NCBI GenBank assembly: GCA_029884165.1
Contig: JAOUIH010000003.1
Location: 1 to 64,000, forward strand
Reading direction: 5' to 3'
DNA: 64,000 nt
DNA from: Gammaproteobacteria bacterium
Lineage (GTDB): Bacteria; Pseudomonadota; Gammaproteobacteria; Steroidobacterales; Woeseiaceae
The first letter of the stretch is position 1; the number at the start of each line of letters is the position of its first letter. This document shows positions 34,195-42,331 of this stretch, piece after piece. Below the pieces are notes generated by a model. The model saw only the letters and a list, made by a program, of their open reading frames with translations. It made no database searches and had not been told where the DNA came from. The position numbers and the translations under genes were made by a program.

Positions 34195-34992
34195 ATGTAC
34201 GAATTCAACTACCATCGCCCGACGACCTTGGCCGAGGCGAAGACGCTGCTCGAATCGAACGCGGATGCAAAACTCGTCTCCGGCGGCATGACCCTCCTGC
34301 CAACCATGAAACTCCGGCTGGCGCGGCCGACGGACCTCGTCGATATCGGCAATATCCGGGATCTCGGCGGTATACGCGTCGATGCGAAGAACGTCGAGGT
34401 CGGCGCGGCCGTGCGACATGCAGAGGTTGCCTCGAGCGCGGACGTGCGGAAGGCCATCCCGGCCCTTTCGGACCTGGCCGGACTGATCGGAGATCCCCAG
34501 GTTCGCAATCGCGGCACGCTCGGCGGCTCGATCGCCAACAGCGATCCTGCTGCGGATTACCCTGCGGCGGTCCTCGGGCTCGGGGCGACGATACGCACCG
34601 ATCGGCGGGAGATAGCCGCCGACGATTACTTTCTCGGCATGTTCGAGACGGCGCTGGAGCCTGGCGAGATAGTCGTCGCGGTGCGGTTTCCGCGCGCAAA
34701 ACGCGCGGCCTATGCCAAGTTCCCGAACCCAGCCTCTCGCTACGCGGTCGTCGGTGTATTCGTTGCCGAAACGGGTGCGGGTATCCGGGTAGCGGTCACC
34801 GGGGCCGGCGCCTGCGCATTCCGCGTGCCGGAAATGGAAACGGCACTCGGCCGCAAGTTTGCGGCCGACTCGCTGGACGGCATCGAGGTTGATGCGGCCG
34901 AGCTGAACGGCGACCTGCACGCGAGTCCGGAATACCGCGCGCATCTGGTCGGCGTCATGGCACGGCGCGCGGTAAGCGCCGCGGGTGGCTGA
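34195..34992 (+). CDS. coxM: CO dehydrogenase-like medium subunit (FAD-binding)
   Basis: The 265-residue flavoprotein subunit has FAD contacts in VSGGMTLLPTMKLRLARP and RNRGTLGGSIANSDPAADYPA, the counterparts of the AGGTHL/TIGGD motifs of the family. The C-terminal CODH flavoprotein domain follows (residues about 165-265). It would pass electrons from the iron-sulfur subunit to the acceptor. The start is ATG 34195. Its end overlaps the next gene by 8 bases, indicating translational coupling to the maturation genes. Confidence 0.93.
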   Translation: MYEFNYHRPTTLAEAKTLLESNADAKLVSGGMTLLPTMKLRLARPTDLVDIGNIRDLGGIRVDAKNVEVGAAVRHAEVASSADVRKAIPALSDLAGLIGDPQVRNRGTLGGSIANSDPAADYPAAVLGLGATIRTDRREIAADDYFLGMFETALEPGEIVVAVRFPRAKRAAYAKFPNPASRYAVVGVFVAETGAGIRVAVTGAGACAFRVPEMETALGRKFAADSLDGIEVDAAELNGDLHASPEYRAHLVGVMARRAVSAAGG

Positions 34993-35899
34993 CAGCGCCG
35001 ACAACGCGAATCTGCCGGAAAGTGTAGAGCAGACCGCCGATCTGTTGCAGAGCGGTGATTACGTCGCCGGCCGCGATCTCGCGACAGTCGTATTCCTCGC
35101 GCTGCGCATGCGCCGGCCGCTGCTGCTCGAAGGCGAGGCCGGGGTCGGGAAGACCGAGATCGCCAAGGTCCTGGCGAAGACGCTGACGCGCGAACTGATC
35201 AGGCTGCAGTGTTTCGAAGGCCTGGACCTGGCCGGGGCGGCGTACGAGTGGGACTACCCGCGCCAGATGGTTGCGATCCGCCTCGCCGAGGCGACGGGCA
35301 GGGCGAAGGAGGTGTCGGGCACGCTGTACAGCCGCGATTACCTGATCGCGCGTCCGCTGCTCGCGGCGCTGGAACGGCACGAGGGCGGGCCGCCCGTGCT
35401 GCTGATCGACGAGATTGACCGGGCCGACGAGCCGTTCGAGGCATTTCTGCTCGAGATTCTCTCGGACTTCCAGCTCAGTATCCCGGAGTACGGGACGGTC
35501 AGGGCCGAACAGCCGCCAATCGTCGTCATCACGTCAAACCGGACTCGCGAGGTTCACGACGCGCTGCGGCGTCGCTGCCTCTATCACTGGGTCGAATACC
35601 CGAGTCACGAAGACGAGGCTCGCATCGTCGCGCTGAAGGCGCCGGGAATCGGTGCAGAGTTGCGCGGCCAGTTGGTGGCGTTCATACACAGCCTGCGTGA
35701 GCAGGAATTGTACAAGGCGCCAGGCGTAGCCGAGACCATCGACTGGGCGAACGCGCTCACCCAGCTCGACGTCGTCGCGCTTACCCCGGAGATTGTCAAC
35801 GACACGCTCGGTTCGCTGCTCAAATACCAGGACGACATCGCCCGGCTGCGCGGCAGCGAAGCCGCCCGGCTGCTGGCGGAAATTCAGAACGCAGCATGA
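34985..35899 (+). CDS. coxD: MoxR-type AAA+ ATPase, CoxD
   Basis: The 304-residue AAA+ protein has Walker A GEAGVGKTEIAKVLAK, Walker B LLIDEIDRADEPFEAFLLEIL and sensor-1 VVITSNRTREVHDALRRRC. CoxD in Oligotropha is a chaperone-like ATPase needed to assemble the copper/sulfur part of the CODH active site. In form II clusters the partner role is less clear. It pairs with the VWA protein that follows, the usual MoxR-VWA team, with a 4-base ATGA overlap. It starts at GTG 34985 inside the end of coxM. Confidence 0.93.
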   Translation: MADSADNANLPESVEQTADLLQSGDYVAGRDLATVVFLALRMRRPLLLEGEAGVGKTEIAKVLAKTLTRELIRLQCFEGLDLAGAAYEWDYPRQMVAIRLAEATGRAKEVSGTLYSRDYLIARPLLAALERHEGGPPVLLIDEIDRADEPFEAFLLEILSDFQLSIPEYGTVRAEQPPIVVITSNRTREVHDALRRRCLYHWVEYPSHEDEARIVALKAPGIGAELRGQLVAFIHSLREQELYKAPGVAETIDWANALTQLDVVALTPEIVNDTLGSLLKYQDDIARLRGSEAARLLAEIQNAA

Positions 35900-37101
35900 G
35901 TCCCGCCGGTCAGCGCGATACGGGCCGTCTCGGCGAAAACATCCTGATGTTCTGTCGCACATTGCGTGCGGCCGGCATTCCGGCCGGTCCGGCCCAGGTT
36001 CTCGACGCGCTGCGGGCTGTCGCCATCGTCGGGGTCCGGCGTCGCGACGAGTTTTGCTGGGCGCTGCGCGCCGTGCTGGTCAGGGACCCGGGCCAGTTTC
36101 GCCTTTTCGAACAGGCGTTCCACATGTACTTCCGTAATCCGCGGCTGCTGGAGCGGATGATCGCGCTGCTGCTGCCGACCATCGAGCGGCCTGCCGGCGA
36201 AGGCGAAGCGACCATCCGGCGGCTCAGTGAAGCGCTGTCGGAAAAGCAGGCGGAGGCTGCGGAGGAGGGCGTCGCCATCGAGGTCGACCGGGCCGGCTCC
36301 TACTCGCCGAGCGAGATTCTCAGGCACAAGGACTTCGAGCAGATGAGTCTCGCCGAGCAACGGGAGGCTCGCCAGATCCTGAGGCAGGAGATTCGCCCGC
36401 TGCGCAGGCTCCCGACGCGCAGGTACCGGACCCACCCGGGCGGCCGTCGCTTTGACCTGCGCCGCAGCATGCAGCTGATGATCCGTAATGACGGCCAGTT
36501 GATCCGGCTTGCAAGAAAGCGGCGCATCGAGAGGCCGCCGGCCCTGGTCGTCATCTGCGATATTTCCGGTTCGATGAGCAGGTATTCGCGAATGTTCCTG
36601 CACTTCGCGCATGTCCTGGCCGCCCGCGAGCAATCCGTGCACAGCTTCGTCTTCGGCACTCGCCTGACGAACATCACGCGGCGGCTCGCCGAGCGCGATG
36701 TGGACGAGGCCTTGCGCCACGTCTCGACGGAGGTACAGGACTGGGATGGTGGCACGCGAATCGGGGCGAGCATCAGGCGCTTCAATCACGACTGGGCGCG
36801 CCGTGTGCTGGCACAGAATGCCGTTGTCGTCCTGCTGAGCGACGGCCTCGAAAGGGACACCGGGTCCGATCTCGAATTCCAGATGGAGCGACTGCGCCGT
36901 TCCTGCCGACAGCTGATCTGGCTCAACCCGATGTTGCGGTATACAGATTTCGCACCGCGGGCATTTGGAATCCGGAAAATGCTGCCGCATGTCGACCTGT
37001 TCCTTCCGGCACACAATGTCGATAGTCTTGCCGGGCTCGTTCGGATCCTGAACGAGCAGCACCGGTTTATCAGCGAGGCGAGCCAGGTAACGGCGGCATG
37101 A
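35896..37101 (+). CDS. coxE: VWA-domain protein, CoxE
   Basis: The 401-residue protein has an N-terminal helical region (about 1-200) and a C-terminal von Willebrand A domain. The metal-ion-dependent adhesion site is DISGSMSRYS (DxSxS), with later Thr/Asp contributions around DGGTRIG and LLSDGLERD. It would work with the MoxR ATPase in maturation of the hydroxylase. It overlaps coxD and the next gene by 4 bases each, so the three are translationally coupled. Confidence 0.92.
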   Translation: MSPAGQRDTGRLGENILMFCRTLRAAGIPAGPAQVLDALRAVAIVGVRRRDEFCWALRAVLVRDPGQFRLFEQAFHMYFRNPRLLERMIALLLPTIERPAGEGEATIRRLSEALSEKQAEAAEEGVAIEVDRAGSYSPSEILRHKDFEQMSLAEQREARQILRQEIRPLRRLPTRRYRTHPGGRRFDLRRSMQLMIRNDGQLIRLARKRRIERPPALVVICDISGSMSRYSRMFLHFAHVLAAREQSVHSFVFGTRLTNITRRLAERDVDEALRHVSTEVQDWDGGTRIGASIRRFNHDWARRVLAQNAVVVLLSDGLERDTGSDLEFQMERLRRSCRQLIWLNPMLRYTDFAPRAFGIRKMLPHVDLFLPAHNVDSLAGLVRILNEQHRFISEASQVTAA

Positions 37102-38168
37102 GCAATTCAGAGCTGTTGAATTTCTTTGCACAGCAGGCGGCCGGCGGTCGTATGCTCGTGCTTGCAAGCGTTTACGAGACGCAGGGATCTACATACAGCA
37201 AGACCGGCGCTCGCATGCTGATCAGTCCCGACGGCGTCTTCCAGGGCATGCTGTCGGGTGGTTGCCTCGAGGGTGACCTGGCGGAACGCGCAGCTCGGGT
37301 CGCGGCCAGCGGCCAGCCCGAACAGGTCACCTACGACCTTGGCCTGAACGACGAGGAACTCTGGGGCCTCGGTGTGGGTTGCGATGGGCTGATGCGCATT
37401 TTCCTGCAGCCGCTCGGCCCGAGCGACGGCTACGAGCCTTTCGCGACGATGGCGCGCGAACTGGACGGCGACGAGGCGGCCGTCTGCGCGACCGCACTGA
37501 ACGATGCAGGCCGCGGTCCCATTGCCGGTGCCAGCCTCGTGACCGGAGGCGGACGAACGGCAAACTTCGGCTTTCCCCAGCCGTGGCTCGAGGCCGTCGA
37601 ATCCGTGGCGCAGTCGGCGCTCTCCAACGGCAAGTCACGCACCGACCGGGTCGAAGTGGCTGGCGACAGTGCCGACATCCTGTTCGGCGTGCTCCGACCC
37701 CCGCCGCGGGTGCTGGTGCTCGGTGCGGGACTGGACGCGCAGCCGGTCGTACGCCTGTGCGCCGAACTCGGCTGGCGCGTGACCGTTCAGGATCATCGTC
37801 CGGCCTATGTGCAGAAGGGCGATTTCAGTCGAGCCCGCCGGATCGTGTGCGTGCCGGCCGAGGAGCTGCCGGGAGCGCTTGATCTCGACGACTTCGATGC
37901 AGCCATCATCATGAGCCACCACCTGGCAACGGACCGCGTTTACCTCAGACTGGTGGCGGAAACCGGCATGCCGTACGTCGGACTGCTGGGGCCGTCAGAC
38001 CGGCGTCGGCGTCTGGTGCAGGAACTCGGCGCGCCGGCGGACCGCCTTGCCGGCCGCCTGCACGGTCCGGCCGGGCTTGATATCGGTGGCCGTGGCCCGG
38101 GTTCTATCGCGCTGTCGATCGTCGCGGAAATGCACCTGCAACTGATCGGAGGCAGGGACGGTTACTGA
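37098..38168 (+). CDS. coxF: XdhC/CoxF-family molybdenum cofactor insertion protein
   Basis: The 356-residue protein has an N-terminal XdhC/CoxI domain (ASVYETQGSTYSKTGARMLI then SGGCLEGDLAERAARVA). Its C-terminal Rossmann-like XdhC domain has VLVLGAGLDAQPVVRLCAEL and ends with AETGMPYVGLLGPSDRRRRL. The family binds molybdenum cofactor, helps its sulfuration and delivers it to xanthine dehydrogenase-type enzymes. It is the last gene of the cox-type operon and converges on a TetR regulator 11 bases away. Confidence 0.9.
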   Translation: MSNSELLNFFAQQAAGGRMLVLASVYETQGSTYSKTGARMLISPDGVFQGMLSGGCLEGDLAERAARVAASGQPEQVTYDLGLNDEELWGLGVGCDGLMRIFLQPLGPSDGYEPFATMARELDGDEAAVCATALNDAGRGPIAGASLVTGGGRTANFGFPQPWLEAVESVAQSALSNGKSRTDRVEVAGDSADILFGVLRPPPRVLVLGAGLDAQPVVRLCAELGWRVTVQDHRPAYVQKGDFSRARRIVCVPAEELPGALDLDDFDAAIIMSHHLATDRVYLRLVAETGMPYVGLLGPSDRRRRLVQELGAPADRLAGRLHGPAGLDIGGRGPGSIALSIVAEMHLQLIGGRDGY

Positions 38169-38178
38169 GAGCCGCGAG

Positions 38179-38859
38179 TCATCCCGCTCGCGCAGCGGCA
38201 GCGGCAGCGCCGTCCCGGCCGGGCAAAAACAGGTCGACGATCATGTCCGCAAGCGATTCGACCTTGTCCGGTTCCTCGAGGTCGAGCCCGCTCGTATCAC
38301 GGATTTCCAGGGCCAGCGCGATCATGCCGCCCGACGACACACGGATCAGGTTGAACAGCAGGGCCGGGTCACCCGGCGGCGCAATGCCCATCGTCTGCAG
38401 CGTTTCCAATTCGCGGACGACCACTTCGTAGAGCGGCTTCAGATGCATGCGGACCAGCCAGTCCAGCCGCGGGCTCGACTGGCTCGATTCCTGCAGCATC
38501 AGCTTGTGCAGCGCCGGCTTGCGCGATGCGTAGCGCACGTAGGCCCGGATCATTTCCGCCATCCGTTCGCGCGGTTCGAAGTCGGCTGCCTGCTGCCGCG
38601 CCTGCAGTAGCAGTGCGGTGAACTCGGAGAACACCTTGTCGGCAGCAGCGCGCCAGAGCTCTTCCTTGTTCTTGAAATGGTAGGTAATCAGCGGATGATG
38701 AACACCGGCCCGGTCGGCTATGTCCCGGGTCGACGTGCCCTTGAAGCCGTTTTCGGAAAACGCTTGCAGCGCCGCGTCGAGCAGCTTCTGACGGGTACGG
38801 ATGCTTCGTTGTTGTTGTTTTCGCGCCGGCTTGCGGCCGGATCCCCGAGCTTCCTGCAT
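38179..38859 (-). CDS. TetR family transcriptional regulator
   Basis: The 226-residue regulator has an Arg/Lys/Gln-rich N-terminal tail, then a TetR helix-turn-helix (residues about 20-66: TRQKLLDAALQAFSENGF, TSTRDIADRAGVHHPLITYHF, KNKEELW). An all-helical C-terminal ligand domain resembling the CerR/YbiH-type C-terminal fold follows. The start is ATG 38859 after GGGGGAGG; a longer reading to 39015 would cover the promoter region. It is convergent with the cox-type operon, so it may or may not control it. The upstream gap contains inverted repeats suited to autoregulation. Confidence 0.9.
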   Translation of the reverse strand: MQEARGSGRKPARKQQQRSIRTRQKLLDAALQAFSENGFKGTSTRDIADRAGVHHPLITYHFKNKEELWRAAADKVFSEFTALLLQARQQAADFEPRERMAEMIRAYVRYASRKPALHKLMLQESSQSSPRLDWLVRMHLKPLYEVVVRELETLQTMGIAPPGDPALLFNLIRVSSGGMIALALEIRDTSGLDLEEPDKVESLADMIVDLFLPGRDGAAAAAARAG

Positions 38860-38924
38860 CTGGAATACGCCTCCCCCGTGGCCAGAACGGCTAAGGATAC
38901 TGGTTCGGCGCCATTTGGTCCATT

Positions 38925-38958
38925 TCGGACAGATTGTTTCCGATCGTATTATGTAATA
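38925..38958. promoter_or_regulatory. Inverted repeats upstream of the tetR-like gene, candidate operator/promoter
   Basis: TCGGA (38925-38929) and TCCGA (38939-38943) form a 19-base interrupted palindrome. Directly beside it TATTA-tg-TAATA lies at 38947-38958, an AT-rich stretch that reads as a -10-like region on the minus strand. They are 66-99 bases upstream of the TetR start, in a 174-base gap shared with the TonB-domain gene's 3' end. The arms are short, so this is tentative. Confidence 0.3.
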
Positions 38959-39033
38959 TTTCCGGCGCCAGGCCAGGGATCGGGGCCGGCTCGGGCCCGC
39001 GGGGACCGGGGCCAATCGTCCAGGAGGGTGCGC

Positions 39034-42000
39034 CTACTGCAGGGCGAACGACATGCGCACGGCCACGCGCTTCGACACGGGCCTGTTGCCCTCCAGCACG
39101 GGATCGAAGCGCCATTGTTCGACCGATTCCACGGCTGCGTCGTTGAACGTCGTCGCCGGGTCGGCGTCGATGACCTCGATATCGGCGACCTCACCCTCGG
39201 GAGTCACTGTGAAGACCAGGTCGACCCAGCCTTCGACATTCCTGCGTTGGGCTGAGCGGGGATACTTTGGCGGCACGTAGCGCGTCCGCTTCAGCGTGCT
39301 GATGGCGACGATCGGGGTCTCTGCCATCGGTTCGAGATTGCCCGGCTGTGCGTCCGCCATCGGTTCCGGTGTTTCGGTCAATGCCGCCGTTCCGACCAGT
39401 TCCGGGCTGGCGGTCTCGCCGCCGTCGGGCATGCCCGGTTCGGCCGCCGTCCGGGCTTCGGATTCGACCGGCGATGATGCGGGGACCGAGGCGGCAGCGC
39501 CCGCAGTCGCTGGACCGGCGATCGCTGGCGCCTGTTCCGCAGCCCGTTGCTCGGCTTCACGGCGCGAGCGCTCCGCGCGCGCCGCCGCCAGCGTCTCGTT
39601 AGCGGCGGACAACTCGCTGCTGCCGGCGTCCAGGGCACGTGCTTCCGTCAGCAGCCGCTCCGCTCCGTCGAAGTCCCCGGCGTCAATTGCGCTGCGCGCA
39701 TTCAGCACGAGTTTGCTCGCGATTACGGTCAGCCCCTGCTGAGCGGCGGCATTGCCGCGCTCGAGCGTCAACGCGAGTTCGTAGAAGTAGCGGGCATTGT
39801 CATTGGAAGGTGTTGTCAGCCTGCCCTCGTCCACGGCGCGGCCGGCGAGTGACAGTACCTCATCGAGCCGCTGGGCGCTGCGTGCCGCAGCCAGCTCCTC
39901 GGTGACGAGATTCAGCTCGCGGGCGTCCCCGCCGGCCAGGCTTTCGGCCTGGCTGAGGATGCGTCCGGCGTCCTCGAAGCGGGACTCGCGAATGGCGGTC
40001 CTCGCTTCGTCCAGTCGGCCGCGCAGCTCGAGCTGGGCGAGCTGTGCATTCATGAAGTTGAGGCGTGGATTTTCCGGGTTCGCCAGCGCGATGACGCGCA
40101 GGGCACGGCTCGCCTCCGTATAGTGATTTTCCAACAATGCCGTTTCGGCAAGCTGGAAGACATCGTCCGTCAGCGCGGCCAGCTCGCCCGCAACCTCGGG
40201 GTTGTCTGGCGCCGCCGCCCGCGCGGCGATATAGAATTCCATCGCATTACGCCCGGCCGGGGAATAGATGTCGCCGTCGTTCCGCGCGGCGCGCGCCTTG
40301 TCCAGCAGGTCGTCGAACAGCGGTGCCGTCAACGGCCTTTCGGTCTGGGCGGCGGCCTCGGCCGCCGGTATATCGCTTTCGCCGAAAGTCGGGACACTGT
40401 CAGGCCCGTTGTCCGCGGCCGTCGGAGGCGCCGGAGAGTCGTCGCCGCTGAACACCCAAAGCCCGGCAACCGCCACGACCGCGATGAGCCCGGCGGCTGC
40501 GAGGAGTTTGGGATTTCGCAGGACGCGCAGCAGCCCTGAGGCTGCCGCTCCCGTCACGTGGGTGACGGCGCGAGCGCCGCCGGAAACCGAGCTCACGGCG
40601 CCGCCAATGGACTTGCCGACGGATACGGCCAGCCCGGCGATGGTATCGGTAAAACTGCCTCCTTCGTCGAATGCCTGGTCCAGCCCGGCGGCGACCGGCG
40701 GGGCGACTTCCGGTGAGCGCGGCGATTGGCCCCCGGCTGACAGCTCTGCCGGAGCCGAAATGCGCGGCTCCTTGCGCCCGGCCGCCGATTCCGGTCGCGG
40801 CTTCGCGGGAGCAGCCATGGGAGCCGGGCCGGCTCGCTTCGTGGGAGCGGCCACAGGTGCCGGGCCGGGCCGCTTTGCGGGAGCAGCCATGGGCGCCGGG
40901 CCAGGTCGCTGCGCGGGAGAGGCCGCGAGCGGTTTCGGTGCCGGTCTAGCCGGGGGACTCTTTGCGACGACAGGCGGCGTCTGCGGGGCCGGCGGTTCTG
41001 CCGGTTTCCTCGGTGGGGCTTTTGGTGCTTCGGGCCTCGCCGGAGGCGCCGCTGCGGGTCGGCTGACGGGCGCCGGCGTCGGTGGCTCTGCGCGCGGGGG
41101 CGCCGGACGGGGTTGCCGGGCCTGCGGCGCCGGCACCGGCTTTTTAGGTGCTGCCGGCTGTGGTGCCGGTTTCTGTACCGGGCTGGCCGCGGTTCGCGGC
41201 TTGCCCTTGAACGCGGTTTCCGGCGCGTCCAGATGATGCTTGACCGAGGCCTCGATCGCGAGGCGAGCGCGCCCGGGCGATACGGGCTTCAGCAGAAAGC
41301 GGTAAACCTGGCCGCGGTTGATCAGGTCCATCAGGAGGTCGCCGTCGTCGCGACGGCCCGCTACGATCGCGACCAATCGCGGAACGTGCGCGCGCAGCTG
41401 GTCGGTCAGTTCCTCGATATTCGAGCCGATCATCGCGGCATCGGTTACGAGGACGCCGACACCCTCTTTGCGTGCGAGTTCGGCCGCCTGTGCGGGCGCT
41501 GTCGCATGATGCACGTTGTGCAGCCCGCGGGCAGACTCCTTGACGGTCGCCAGGAACTCCTCGTCGCGAGTCAGCACGAGAACGTCGACTTCGGCGCCGC
41601 GCGCGTTGGGTGAAATCTGGATCTTCTCGGGCTTTAATGCCGGCAGAGTGCCCGTGCCATCACTGATGATGACCGAGCCGTTCTCGGCCGTTTCCATGAT
41701 GATGTGTTCGCCGGCCGGCTCGTCCGGGTTCGCTGTCGTGTCGTTCGCAGACTCGGCGAGGGCGAGCAGGCGCACCTGGCGTGTTGCGTCCTCAACGAGC
41801 TTGAACAGTCTCTGCGGCGTCACCTCGCCACGCACGACTTCATAAACTATCTTGTCATTGACCAGGGCTTCGAGGCCGTCGCCCGCATCCGAACCGGCGA
41901 GCAGGATGCCTATGGTCGAGGGAGAGCGTTTCTTGGCTTCTCGCAGCGCGTCGAGTCCGCTCATGCCCGGAAGATTGTGGGCGGAAACGAGTACGTCAAT

Positions 42001-42150
42001 CTGGATGCTGCCGAGGGTACTCAACGCTTCAGCGCCGCTGGTTGCGCAGTGCACCGCATAGCGATCGCTGAAGCCTCGTACCAACGAGTCCAGCGTGCTC
42101 TGCTGGCTGTGCAGAATCAGCACCTGCGTCTTGAATTGCTCCAACGCCAC
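39034..42150 (-). CDS. Receiver-receiver-TM-TonB fusion protein, function unknown
   Basis: The 1038-residue protein starts at GTG 42150, 7 bases after GGGAGG. Residues about 7-130 form a response-regulator-like receiver whose phospho-acceptor position is Ala (VLVSAHNLPGMSG), so it is degenerate. Residues about 187-305 form a second receiver with the Asp (VLVTDAAMIG) and the conserved Lys (FLLKPVSPG). About 310-470 is a Pro/Ala-rich linker with repeats like KRPGPAPMAAPA. A membrane helix lies at about 549-567 (LAAAGLIAVVAVAGLWVF). Then come about 380 residues with helical, TPR-like repeats, and a C-terminal TonB domain (YVPPKYPRSAQRRNVEGWVD onward). It appears to join cytoplasmic phospho-signalling to envelope energy transfer. 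No ExbB/ExbD is nearby. Confidence 0.8.
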   Translation of the reverse strand: MALEQFKTQVLILHSQQSTLDSLVRGFSDRYAVHCATSGAEALSTLGSIQIDVLVSAHNLPGMSGLDALREAKKRSPSTIGILLAGSDAGDGLEALVNDKIVYEVVRGEVTPQRLFKLVEDATRQVRLLALAESANDTTANPDEPAGEHIIMETAENGSVIISDGTGTLPALKPEKIQISPNARGAEVDVLVLTRDEEFLATVKESARGLHNVHHATAPAQAAELARKEGVGVLVTDAAMIGSNIEELTDQLRAHVPRLVAIVAGRRDDGDLLMDLINRGQVYRFLLKPVSPGRARLAIEASVKHHLDAPETAFKGKPRTAASPVQKPAPQPAAPKKPVPAPQARQPRPAPPRAEPPTPAPVSRPAAAPPARPEAPKAPPRKPAEPPAPQTPPVVAKSPPARPAPKPLAASPAQRPGPAPMAAPAKRPGPAPVAAPTKRAGPAPMAAPAKPRPESAAGRKEPRISAPAELSAGGQSPRSPEVAPPVAAGLDQAFDEGGSFTDTIAGLAVSVGKSIGGAVSSVSGGARAVTHVTGAAASGLLRVLRNPKLLAAAGLIAVVAVAGLWVFSGDDSPAPPTAADNGPDSVPTFGESDIPAAEAAAQTERPLTAPLFDDLLDKARAARNDGDIYSPAGRNAMEFYIAARAAAPDNPEVAGELAALTDDVFQLAETALLENHYTEASRALRVIALANPENPRLNFMNAQLAQLELRGRLDEARTAIRESRFEDAGRILSQAESLAGGDARELNLVTEELAAARSAQRLDEVLSLAGRAVDEGRLTTPSNDNARYFYELALTLERGNAAAQQGLTVIASKLVLNARSAIDAGDFDGAERLLTEARALDAGSSELSAANETLAAARAERSRREAEQRAAEQAPAIAGPATAGAAASVPASSPVESEARTAAEPGMPDGGETASPELVGTAALTETPEPMADAQPGNLEPMAETPIVAISTLKRTRYVPPKYPRSAQRRNVEGWVDLVFTVTPEGEVADIEVIDADPATTFNDAAVESVEQWRFDPVLEGNRPVSKRVAVRMSFALQ

Positions 42151-42261
42151 AAGCGTCCTCCCTGGCTGCTTATGTTGAATTGCGGACACGCTCTCCGAGA
42201 CGAGAGTATATCCCTGCTGCGATATGTAAATGTCTGCAGCGGCAGACAAGTTTGGAAATCT

Positions 42262-42298
42262 GTGACGGGACGCACGGTCGTTGTGATTCGCCCGTCAC
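42262..42298 (-). terminator. Hairpin downstream of thrS
   Basis: GTGACGGG (42262-42269) and CCCGTCAC (42291-42298) form a perfect 8-bp stem around a 21-base loop, 33 bases past the thrS stop on the minus strand. The minus-strand sequence after it (AGATTTCCAAACTTG) is only mildly T-rich. It lies in the 181-base gap between thrS and the TonB-fusion gene and could end thrS transcription. Confidence 0.4.
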
Positions 42299-42331
42299 GT
42301 TTGCGGCGGCGCCCCTGCAAGGGCACGCGCG

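Noticed and set aside
33217-35004. Long minus-strand open frame opposite coxL and coxM
   Set aside because: It runs against two well-supported molybdenum hydroxylase subunits; no motif is visible in the translation.
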